Positions 7,292 to 13,994 of a stretch of 17,501 nucleotides of DNA are shown here, piece by piece. The position numbers and the translations under genes were made by a program. The number at the start of each line of letters is the position of its first letter. Position 1 is the first letter of the stretch. The notes below the pieces were generated by a model. It saw only the letters and a program-made list of their open reading frames with translations, was not told the DNA's origin and searched no databases. Source of the stretch: an uncultured Bacillota bacterium (GTDB lineage Bacteria; Bacillota; Limnochordia; Limnochordales; ZCTH02-B6); contig CALFSR010000181.1 in NCBI GenBank assembly GCA_937916565.1, forward strand, positions 1 to 17,501, written 5' to 3'.

Positions 7292-8727
7292 CGCGGGCGG
7301 TTTCCTTGCGGGCGCGGGCGCTATTAGCGGCGCTGGCGCTGGGGCTTGCCCTCGGGATTGGTCTGGGGCTTGCACCGGAGCTTGCTCTGCTGACCCCGGC
7401 CATGCCCGCTGCCGCCGCCCTGGCGCAGGCGCCCGGGGCCGGCGGGCCCGAGCCGCTTTACCTGTCCGCGGTTTTGGAGGAAGCTGCCGTGTGCGGACCG
7501 GGCTTTGCCAGCGCCAACTTCGCGGGGCAAGCGTTCCGGCTTGAACTTAAGGCGCGCCAAGCGCAGGCGAGCCTGCGGCCCATCATCGGCGCGAGGCAAG
7601 ACCTGCACCCCGAGCCACGCACGCAGCCGGCCCTCAGGATCGAGTGGGACTTCCTCGAGTACATCACCCTGTCGGCCAACTTGCCCGAATCGGTAACCGT
7701 GGACTATACTCGCCCCTTGTGGCCGCCGGAGGACCGGTCGCTGCGGCGCGCCATCGAAGCGATGGATCTGTCGGTTAAGGAGCTTGAGCACGAACATGCG
7801 CTGGTCAGCGCCTACCGTGCGGTCGTCGACGCCTTTCACGCCCTCGCGAAGGCGCGCGCGGACGCGGCCCTGGCCACCGAGGCGCTGGCCCTGGCCCGGG
7901 AGCGGGCCGCCGCGGCCGGAGAGCGGTACGCCGCCGGGCAGATCGGCGTGCGGGAGTGGCAGGAGGCGCAAGAAGCTCAGCGCCAGGAGGAAGTCGCGTG
8001 GCACAAGGCGCAGTCCGCCGTGGTGCAGGCCGAGACGCGGCTTGTGCGGCTCGTGTGGGGCGCGTGCCGGCCCGGCCTTGACGGCTCGGTCCTGGCCGGG
8101 CGCGAGCTCATCGACGACCTGGCCTGGGAGCCCTTCATCTCCCGGATCGAGGCGGCGCTGGCTGAGCCGGAAACGGCCTGGCTCGATCGGGTCCTGGAGA
8201 TGGACCTGGCCTACCAGCAGGCCGTGCTGGCCCAGATGCAGCAGGAGCAGGCGCTGGCCGAGGCCGAACGGGCCAGGCGTTTTAGCGTAAGCGCCAGCGC
8301 GAGCGTCACGGTGCCCGTGAGCGGGCCGTCGGCCGGGAAACCGAACTACAGCGCGAGCCTCAGCGCCAATCTCGACTTGAGCCGGCTCGCCGTCATCCAG
8401 GAGCAGCAGGCCGCGCTTACGCTGGCGTCCGCGTCCGTCCGCACCGAACAAGCCCGGCTGGACGCGCTGGACGCCGTTACCGGCGCCCGGATGGCCGTCC
8501 GGGACGCGCAGTTCGCGCTGGACGTGGCCGACCGGGGGGCGCGCCAGGCTGCTGAAAACTTGGACGTGGTGCGGCGGCGGTGGGAGGCGGGATTCGCGAG
8601 CCCCTTGGATGTGGCCGAGGCGGAGCTTGCCGCCGCCCGGGCCAAGGTCACGCTGGCCAAAGCTGAGGCCGACTTGCACTTGGCGTGGCTTGCCCTCGGA
8701 GTGCTTTTAGGCGTGCCGCTGCCCTAA
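7288..8727 (+). CDS. TolC-family outer-membrane efflux protein
   Basis: This 479-residue TolC-family protein begins at GTG 7288, overlapping the previous stop by four bases, with GGGAGG at 7275-7280. It has an N-terminal signal peptide (hydrophobic run up to about residue 37, then AAALAQ). Unlike its neighbour it keeps beta-like segments between helices. An alternating stretch lies around residues 112-150 (PALRIEWDFLEYITLSANLP and following), and a second lies around residues 331-370 (RFSVSASASVTVPVSG, then PNYSASLSANLDLS). These match the two hairpins that each TolC monomer gives to the outer-membrane barrel. Long coiled helices flank them, including the late RRRWEAGFASPLDVAEAE motif of the family. 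It is the natural exit duct for the preceding ABC transporter and supports an outer membrane in this organism. Confidence 0.88.
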   Translation: MTRAVSLRARALLAALALGLALGIGLGLAPELALLTPAMPAAAALAQAPGAGGPEPLYLSAVLEEAAVCGPGFASANFAGQAFRLELKARQAQASLRPIIGARQDLHPEPRTQPALRIEWDFLEYITLSANLPESVTVDYTRPLWPPEDRSLRRAIEAMDLSVKELEHEHALVSAYRAVVDAFHALAKARADAALATEALALARERAAAAGERYAAGQIGVREWQEAQEAQRQEEVAWHKAQSAVVQAETRLVRLVWGACRPGLDGSVLAGRELIDDLAWEPFISRIEAALAEPETAWLDRVLEMDLAYQQAVLAQMQQEQALAEAERARRFSVSASASVTVPVSGPSAGKPNYSASLSANLDLSRLAVIQEQQAALTLASASVRTEQARLDALDAVTGARMAVRDAQFALDVADRGARQAAENLDVVRRRWEAGFASPLDVAEAELAAARAKVTLAKAEADLHLAWLALGVLLGVPLP

Positions 8728-8740
8728 GCGCCGGCGGAGC

Positions 8741-8784
8741 GCCGCAACGCGGCAGCGCAGCGGTGCGTTGCCGGCCTTTCTTTT
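8741..8784 (+). terminator. Rho-independent terminator of the export operon
   Basis: GCAACGC at 8744-8750 pairs with GCGTTGC at 8765-8771, and GCC at 8741-8743 pairs with GGC at 8773-8775 across a single bulged base. The loop is 14 bases. The hairpin is followed by a T-rich tract (TTTCTTTT, 8777-8784). It lies just after the last TolC-family stop. No matching A-run stands on the other side, so it serves the plus strand only. The convergent CNNM gene ends 14 bases further on. Confidence 0.75.
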
Positions 8785-8797
8785 AGCTCGCCGGGGG

Positions 8798-10207
8798 TTA
8801 GCGGTGCCGGCCGTTGGGGCTGCGGGGAGCGCCGGCGTAGGCCCCGTCCCGGCTCTGGTCGCCGGCCCCATCATGAGTGCCGCCGCCGTAGACCTCGCCC
8901 GGGACCGTGCCGTCCACCGGAGCGGCGGGCGGCTGGGCCGCCGCTACCTCGTTGCGGGACAGCCGCACCTTGGTCACCCGCTTGCCCTTGACCTCCAGGA
9001 CGGCGACTTCGATGCCGGGAGCGATCATGAGCTTGTCGTGGGGCTGCGGCACCCGGCCGAGCTTGTAAAAGACGTAGCCGCCGATGGTCTTGGCCACGTC
9101 TTCGGGGATATTGAGGCCAAACTCCTCGTTGAGATCTTCGATCAGGTACCCTCCATCGACTTCCAGCGAGCGGTCGTCCAGGGCGACCGGATCGGTTTCA
9201 CCCGCGTCGTGCTCGTCGAGGAGTTCGCCCATGATCTCCTCGATAATGTCGCCCATGGTCACCATGCCGAGCGTCTGGGCCCACTCGTCCAGGACGACGG
9301 CGATGGAGATGCGAAGCGACTTCATGCGGGTAAACGCCCGCTCGATAGGCAGCGTCTCCGGGACGAAAAGCACCGGGCGGATGATGTCGTCAAGCTCCTT
9401 GCCGCCCGACAGCTGCGCCCGGACGAGGTCCTTGATGTGCACGGCGCCGGTGATGTTGTCCAGCGTTTCGTCGTAGACGAGGACGCGGGAATAGGGGTGC
9501 TGGGCAAAGAGCTCCGCGATTTCGTCAATCGTCATGGTGCGGGGAGCGGCCACGATGTCCACCTTCGGCACCATGATCTCGCCCACGGTGGTTTCGCCGA
9601 ACTGGAACACCCGGTGGATCAAGTCGTGCTCCTGTTCGTCCAAGACGCCTTGCTCTTGGCCCAAGTTTACGAGGGTGCGAATCTCCTCCGGGGTTACCCG
9701 CGGCTTTTCCGCCGGGTTGCCGCCCATCAAGCGGATGATGCCGTTGGACACCGCGTTGAGCAGGTACGTGACGGGTGCAAGCAGCTTCGTCAGAAACGCG
9801 ATGGGACCGCCGACGATGTTCGCCGTGGAGTCCGCCCGGTACGCAGCGATGGACTTGGGCAGAACTTCGCCAAAGATGAGCACGATGACGGTCATGGCCG
9901 CCGCGGCGATGCCGGCGCCCCGGGCGCCCCACAGGTCAATGGCCACCGCCGTGGCGATGGTGGACGCGGTGATGTTCACGATGTTGTTGCCGATGAGGAT
10001 CGTCGTGAGCATGCGCTGGGGAAACTCGAGCAACGCGAGGACGGTGCGGGCGCGGCGGTTGCCTTGCTCGCTCAGGTGTCTGAGGCGTAATCGGTTGACG
10101 GACAGGAGAGCGACTTCCGAACCTGAAAAGAACGCCGATAAGAGGACCAGACCAATCAGCGCCACCAGAAGCAGCACGCTACTTGGTCCCCCGTCGGAAC
10201 CATCCAT
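8798..10207 (-). CDS. CNNM/CorC-family membrane protein (DUF21, CBS pair, CorC_HlyC domain)
   Basis: The product is 469 residues and ends at TAA (8798-8800). The N-terminal DUF21/CNNM membrane domain (about residues 1-190) shows FFSGSEVALLSVNR, GNNIVNI and FGEVLPKSIA. A CBS pair follows (about 210-330, starting near EIMVPKVDIV), then a CorC_HlyC domain (about 345-425) and a Pro/Gly-rich tail. Members of this family are linked to magnesium or cobalt homeostasis, often as exporters; older databases call them haemolysins, without good basis. The specific ion here is not shown. ATG at 10205-10207 is chosen because GGAGG stands ten bases upstream on this strand and the protein then begins just before helix 1. 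The frame stays open further upstream to about 10348, but that extension runs over the promoter and leader. The gene is transcribed alone, convergent to the export operon. Confidence 0.92.
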   Translation of the reverse strand: MDGSDGGPSSVLLLVALIGLVLLSAFFSGSEVALLSVNRLRLRHLSEQGNRRARTVLALLEFPQRMLTTILIGNNIVNITASTIATAVAIDLWGARGAGIAAAAMTVIVLIFGEVLPKSIAAYRADSTANIVGGPIAFLTKLLAPVTYLLNAVSNGIIRLMGGNPAEKPRVTPEEIRTLVNLGQEQGVLDEQEHDLIHRVFQFGETTVGEIMVPKVDIVAAPRTMTIDEIAELFAQHPYSRVLVYDETLDNITGAVHIKDLVRAQLSGGKELDDIIRPVLFVPETLPIERAFTRMKSLRISIAVVLDEWAQTLGMVTMGDIIEEIMGELLDEHDAGETDPVALDDRSLEVDGGYLIEDLNEEFGLNIPEDVAKTIGGYVFYKLGRVPQPHDKLMIAPGIEVAVLEVKGKRVTKVRLSRNEVAAAQPPAAPVDGTVPGEVYGGGTHDGAGDQSRDGAYAGAPRSPNGRHR

Positions 10208-10583
10208 TCGGGCTGTGCCTCCAGCTTGCCGGCTGCAAGACCCGGCGCCTTGTGGGACCACCCACGGACCACCGGCGGCCGGGACGCGCAGCCGATTGTC
10301 CCGTTGCGCTCGGGCGCAATCGCGGCGTAGAAAAATCCAATGATACAATACCGCACCGCGCCCGGCTTGTCAAACGCCGCGGTTTCCTATTTTGGCCGTG
10401 GAAACGTCCTTGCGGGACTCCCGACCCGGCGGGCGCCAATACCCGGCCGGTCAGCACCGCTGCCCAAAGCTTACGGTCCCCGGAGGGCGGAAATGGCAAA
10501 GGCCCGGGCTCCGTTTTCGTAGAACCAGACAACACCGTGCAGCACCATGTCCGGCGGGGCGCACGCTTGTGAGGAGCTGGGTG
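10208..10583. other. Divergent intergenic region (376 bases) between the CNNM gene and pgsW
   Basis: On the minus strand it holds the CNNM promoter (10345-10373) and a leader of roughly 130 bases. In that leader, TTGCGC at 10304-10309 pairs with GCGCAA at 10314-10319 around a four-base loop, a short perfect hairpin. On the plus strand no convincing promoter for pgsW was found. The best candidate is TTGTCA at 10367-10372 with TATTTT at 10388-10393, spaced only 15 bases and overlapping the minus-strand -35 box. A weak five-base-pair hairpin with CGGAG at 10481-10485 and CTCCG at 10509-10513 is followed by TTTT, which could be an attenuator but is not strong. No coding sequence is supported here. 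Confidence 0.6.
10345..10373 (-). promoter_or_regulatory. Sigma-A-type promoter of the CNNM gene
   Basis: Read on the minus strand there is a perfect -35 box TTGACA (10373 down to 10368), a 17-base spacer and a -10 box TATTGT (10350 down to 10345), four of six matches to TATAAT. Transcription would start near 10338, giving a leader of about 130 bases before the ATG at 10207. The spacing and the perfect -35 make this the clearest promoter of the window. Confidence 0.75.
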
Positions 10584-11669
10584 ATGGAAGTGCGAAACGC
10601 AAACGAAGCCGGGCGCGTCCGTCTGCGCTTGCCCGGGCCGGCGTTATCGATCTTTGCCGTGTCGGTTATCATCTTGTCGACACGGTGCCCTGCCCTGCAG
10701 CGGGTGGACGCCGCGGCCAGCGCGAGCGTAGAACAGAAGGCCGTCGCCTTGATGGCCGATGCGATCCGCGTCGTCGCCGAGGCGCGGCAAAGTGCCGCCG
10801 GCCCCATCGATCGGGCCGTCGACCCGGACGGCACGGGGCTTATCGGCGATGAGTGGAGCATCATCACGACAACCCTGGGCGACCTGCGGGCCAAGCGCAC
10901 CGCCACGAACCCCTTGTGGGCGGCGTACGTGGTGAGGAAAATGCGCGAGGCGGGCGTCAACCCGGGCGACGTGGTATGGGCCACCTTGTCGGGGTCGTTT
11001 CCCGGCTTCAACTTGGCGGTGCTGGCCGCGGCCCAGGCGATGGGTGTGCGCCTGTACGCGGCGTCCTCCTTGAGCTCGTCCACGTGGGGCGCGAACCTGC
11101 CGGAGTTCACCTGGATCGACATGGAGGCGGCCGTGCGCCGGGCGGGCTTGTTCAACCAGGGTACGGCGGCGGTCTTTTTGGGTGGCCATCAGGATCGGGG
11201 CCCGGATCTGTTTAGCCTCCTGGCGGGCGATCCGGACGCCGGGGTTGCCGCCTTGCGGGCCGCGGCGGCCCGGCACCCCTGGCCTTTGCTAGAGCCCGCG
11301 AACCTCGCCGAGGCTGTGGCCTTGCGGCTTCACGCGCTCGTGCAGGCCAGCGGCGTCCGGCGGCCAAAGCTTCACATCAACGCCGGCGGGCCCCACGCGG
11401 CCTTGGGCGATTGCGTCGAGCCTTGGCCGTCGGGCCTGACGACCGGGGCACAGCCGTGCACCGGCGGCGAGCCCGGATTCTTGCACGCCATGGCGGCGGC
11501 TGGAGTTCCGGTGCTGCACCTTTTGGACGCCCGCACCCTGGCAGCCGAGGCCGGCATCCCCTTCGACGGGCGCTTTACGCTGGAGGAGAGCTTTGACTTT
11601 GGGAGCCATTCCGGCCACAGTGAGCGTGCCGTCCCAGATGCCAGCTTCGACATCGGTCCCGAGCGATAG
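10584..11669 (+). CDS. pgsW: Poly-gamma-glutamate system protein (PgsW family)
   Basis: This 361-residue protein has one N-terminal membrane anchor or signal (about residues 18-35). The rest matches what I know of the poly-gamma-glutamate system (PgsW) family. Recognisable blocks are DEWSIITTTLGDLRAKRTA, then NPLWAAYVVRKMREAGV, GDVVWATLSGSFPGFNLAVL, SSSTWGANLPEFTWIDME, HINAGG and a late Cys in GDCVEPWP. The biochemical role of the family is unknown. Members usually sit beside the ligase genes pgsB and pgsC (family knowledge), and neither is in this window. The start is ATG 10584, with GAGGAG at 10571-10576. The frame is open back to 10392, but that extension is Arg/Pro-rich without family similarity. 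A promoter for the next gene lies in the last part of this coding sequence. The protein would act on the outer face of the inner membrane. Confidence 0.85.
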   Translation: MEVRNANEAGRVRLRLPGPALSIFAVSVIILSTRCPALQRVDAAASASVEQKAVALMADAIRVVAEARQSAAGPIDRAVDPDGTGLIGDEWSIITTTLGDLRAKRTATNPLWAAYVVRKMREAGVNPGDVVWATLSGSFPGFNLAVLAAAQAMGVRLYAASSLSSSTWGANLPEFTWIDMEAAVRRAGLFNQGTAAVFLGGHQDRGPDLFSLLAGDPDAGVAALRAAAARHPWPLLEPANLAEAVALRLHALVQASGVRRPKLHINAGGPHAALGDCVEPWPSGLTTGAQPCTGGEPGFLHAMAAAGVPVLHLLDARTLAAEAGIPFDGRFTLEESFDFGSHSGHSERAVPDASFDIGPER

Positions 11670-11676
11670 GTATAAT
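11647..11676 (+). promoter_or_regulatory. Internal promoter for the histidine kinase gene
   Basis: TCGACA at 11647-11652 (five of six matches to TTGACA), an 18-base spacer and a perfect TATAAT at 11671-11676. It overlaps the end of pgsW and its stop codon. Transcription would start near 11683, only about six bases before the ATG at 11689, so the message would be nearly leaderless. A perfect -10 box is rare by chance in DNA this rich in G+C. Confidence 0.7.
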
Positions 11677-11688
11677 TGAATCACGAAC

Positions 11689-13203
11689 ATGCTGAATCGA
11701 ATGGTGAGGCGAAACCCGGCACCCCAGGGGCGGGCCGAGGGCTGGAGCGGGCGAGGAGAGGGCTGGAGCGGGCGAGGAGAGAGCCGCAACGGGCAGGCCG
11801 GGGGCTGGCCGCAGCGGAGCGCCGGCCTGCGGCCGCAAGTCCCCCAGACGCTGCTCGGCGTCGGCCTGCTGCTTTTGGGGATCGCCGCCGGCAATCTGCT
11901 GCGCCCGGTGGACCTGCGGGTCGTGGACCTGATCCGCCGCGTCATCGTGGAGGACAACTCGGGCCTGCTGATCTTGATCGCGGCGCAGGTCACCTTGCTC
12001 AACAGCCTGCGGGTGCTGCCTCTTTACTTGGGCGCTTTCGTCTTAATGGAAGCGTACGTGCCCGCCGGCGGTCGCTTGACCCGGCGGCTGCTCGGGTACC
12101 TCATCCCGGCCCTGCTCGTCCCCTTGTCGTACCAGGTGATCCGCCTGGTCGGCACGCAGTACGACTTTGGCGTCCCGGCGGTGCTGTCGCTGGTGGGCGT
12201 CATCGCCGTGCACGCGTTGTCCCGCTACCCGCAGGGGCTCTTTTTCAAGACGGCTACCTTTGGCATGTTCAGCTTCGGTTGGCAGTGGCTGGGCATGGCG
12301 CCCCGCCTGACCGGCCAAGGCTTTGGCATGGGGGACCTTTCCATCGACGTCAAGACGACCGCCGCCTTTCTCGGCCAGGAAACCCTCCTCGACCAGTGGA
12401 GCTTTCTGTCGTGCGGGCTGTTTGTGGGCATCGCCGTCGTCATGGCCATGTTTATGGTGGACTACCGAAACCATATGGACTTGGTTCGCCGCCACCAGGC
12501 CCAAGAGCTCGAGCTGCGCCAGGCCGCCGTGAGGAACCTGGAAGCCCGCTCCCGGGCCGAGATGCAGCGGCTCGTGCACGATCTCAAAACGCCCCTCACG
12601 ACGGTGCAGGGGCTTCTCACCCTCATCGCCATGACGGGAGACCAGGCCAAGACCGCGGAGTACGTGGCCCGGGTGGAGCAAGCCGTCGAGCGCATGAACC
12701 TGATGATCTCCGAGATCTTGCGCCCGGAAACCCGGCGCCGGGTAAAAGGCGCGGAGCTTGCCCGCATGCTGCACTCGCACGTGTCGGGGGCCCATTGGAA
12801 AGGCGTCCGGTTTGAAGTGACCGAGGAATTGCCCGACGTCGAGGTGAACGTCGTGCGCACGATCCGCGCGGTGGCCAACCTGATCCAAAACGCCCGGGAC
12901 GCCATGGGCGACTCGCCCGAGCCGGTGCTGGTCCGCATCGCCCCCGGCGCGGCGCGCCTTTGCATTGAGGTCATCGACCAAGGTCCGGGGTTTCCCCCGG
13001 AGCTCACGGGGCAGCTTTTTACGCCCGGGTTCTCGACCAAGGGCAGCTCCGGCCTGGGCTTGAGTTTCGCCAGGGAAGTCATCGTCGAGCAAAACGGCGG
13101 CACGCTCGACGTGCGCAGCGTGCCGGGATTGGGAACGACCGTGCTGGTGACGCTGCCCCAAGCGTCCGCACCCCAAGACCGCCGGGAGGAGGGCAAGCCA
13201 TGA
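11689..13203 (+). CDS. Multi-pass membrane sensor histidine kinase
   Basis: The 504-residue kinase would autophosphorylate and pass phosphate to the regulator encoded next. Residues 1-51 are Arg/Gly-rich and contain a duplicated WSGRGE unit. About six membrane helices follow (roughly 52-262), forming the sensor with little extracytoplasmic loop. After a short coiled linker comes the phosphorylation motif RLVHDLKTPL with His297, then an ATPase domain with the N-box NLIQNARDAM, the G1 motif DQGPGFP and the G2 motif GLGLSFA. I see no PAS domain. ATG 11689 gives the longest form, and ATG 11701 or GTG 11704 are alternatives. None has a good ribosome binding site, in keeping with the near-leaderless transcript predicted from TATAAT at 11671. 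The TM-rich sensor suggests detection within or at the membrane, and the ligand is unknown. The end overlaps the next gene by four bases. Confidence 0.9.
   Translation: MLNRMVRRNPAPQGRAEGWSGRGEGWSGRGESRNGQAGGWPQRSAGLRPQVPQTLLGVGLLLLGIAAGNLLRPVDLRVVDLIRRVIVEDNSGLLILIAAQVTLLNSLRVLPLYLGAFVLMEAYVPAGGRLTRRLLGYLIPALLVPLSYQVIRLVGTQYDFGVPAVLSLVGVIAVHALSRYPQGLFFKTATFGMFSFGWQWLGMAPRLTGQGFGMGDLSIDVKTTAAFLGQETLLDQWSFLSCGLFVGIAVVMAMFMVDYRNHMDLVRRHQAQELELRQAAVRNLEARSRAEMQRLVHDLKTPLTTVQGLLTLIAMTGDQAKTAEYVARVEQAVERMNLMISEILRPETRRRVKGAELARMLHSHVSGAHWKGVRFEVTEELPDVEVNVVRTIRAVANLIQNARDAMGDSPEPVLVRIAPGAARLCIEVIDQGPGFPPELTGQLFTPGFSTKGSSGLGLSFAREVIVEQNGGTLDVRSVPGLGTTVLVTLPQASAPQDRREEGKP
11739..11781 (+). repeat. 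Two tandem copies of a 21-base unit in the kinase N-terminus
   Basis: A 21-base unit starting GGGCTGGAGCGGGCGAGGAGA occupies 11739-11759 and again 11760-11780, with the next base also matching. It encodes the repeated WSGRGE. The purine-rich GAGGAGAG in each copy looks like a ribosome binding site, but no in-frame ATG, GTG or TTG follows at a suitable distance. Confidence 0.85.
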
Positions 13204-13931
13204 TGGTACAAGACCCGCAGGAGCGCAGGCTGGAGGCAAACCCGGACGCGCCCGACCCAAGGCCCACGCCCCTCAAGCCAGCGGAATCCACCGATGGCCG
13301 TGTCCGCATCCTGGCGGTGGACGACGACGTCGACATCCTGTATACCATCCGCGCCATCTGCGAAGCGGCCGGCTGGCACCTCGACGGCGCGTCCGACGGC
13401 CAGCAAGCCCTCGAGCGCCTGCGGAGGGGGCACGACTACGACCTCGTGCTGCTCGACTACCACATGCCCCAAATGGACGGGTTGACGCTCTTGCGCCTCC
13501 TGCGGGAGGACCACCCGTCGCTCCCCGTGCTGGTGCTCACCGTCGATGAAGATGAGGCGACGGCCAACGCGTTTCTCGACGCGGGCGCCACCGATTTCGC
13601 TTTGAAACCGATCAAGGCGCCCGACCTTATCGCCCGCATCCGGCTGCACCTGCGGCTCGCCGCCGCCGAGCAGCAACTGGAGCGCCGTCCTCCGGAGGAG
13701 CTGCCCAAGGGCATCCAGCGCCAGACGCTGGACGCCGTCGTCCACGCCCTCAAGGAACGCAGCGCCTACGTCACCCAGCAAGAGCTGGCCGAGATCACCG
13801 GTTTCGCCTACCAGACCGTATGCCGCTACGTGGCGCACCTGGAGGACGTGGGGCTTGTGGACGTGGAGCTGGACTACGGGCAGCTGGGCCGTCCCAAGAA
13901 ACTGGTGCGCTGGCGAGAGAAACGGAAATAA
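13200..13931 (+). CDS. CitB/DcuR-like response regulator
   Basis: The 243-residue protein has an N-terminal extension of about 33 residues and a receiver domain (about 35-155). The domain has the acidic cluster VDDD, the phosphorylated Asp86 in LLDYHMPQMDG, Thr in VLTVDE and Lys in FALKP. The C-terminal domain matches the DNA-binding part of CitB/DcuR-type regulators. It begins with the LPKGIQRQTLDAVV stretch, then a winged helix (TQQELAEITGFAYQTVCRYVAHLEDVG), and ends with DYGQLGRPKKLVRW. CitB and DcuR regulators control citrate and C4-dicarboxylate uptake (family knowledge), which fits the DctM-like permease downstream. The start is ATG 13200 (or ATG 13203) behind GGGAGGAGGG at 13184-13193, overlapping the kinase stop. 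The upstream kinase lacks the extracytoplasmic PAS sensor usual for CitA or DcuS, so the pairing is atypical. Confidence 0.9.
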   Translation: MMVQDPQERRLEANPDAPDPRPTPLKPAESTDGRVRILAVDDDVDILYTIRAICEAAGWHLDGASDGQQALERLRRGHDYDLVLLDYHMPQMDGLTLLRLLREDHPSLPVLVLTVDEDEATANAFLDAGATDFALKPIKAPDLIARIRLHLRLAAAEQQLERRPPEELPKGIQRQTLDAVVHALKERSAYVTQQELAEITGFAYQTVCRYVAHLEDVGLVDVELDYGQLGRPKKLVRWREKRK

Positions 13932-13994
13932 ACAGGTTCGCCGCGCCGGGCTGCCAAAGTACGGAACAAGCGGCAAGGCAAGAGGGGGCAGCCG

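Noticed and set aside
7324..8679. Minus-strand frame opposite the second TolC-family gene
   Set aside because: It has no domain or ribosome binding site. The plus frame has signal peptide, helices and beta segments in the right order.
8768..10090. Plus-strand frame of about 440 codons opposite the CNNM gene
   Set aside because: It is the shadow of a gene whose CNNM, CBS and CorC motifs read on the minus strand. It also begins inside the terminator region.
10392..10583. Extended N-terminus for PgsW from an upstream GTG-like start
   Set aside because: The extension is Arg/Pro-rich, unlike the family, and a good ribosome binding site stands before ATG 10584.
12462..13976. Long minus-strand frame opposite the kinase and regulator genes
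   Set aside because: It has no recognisable domain and covers conserved H-box, N-box and receiver motifs on the other strand.
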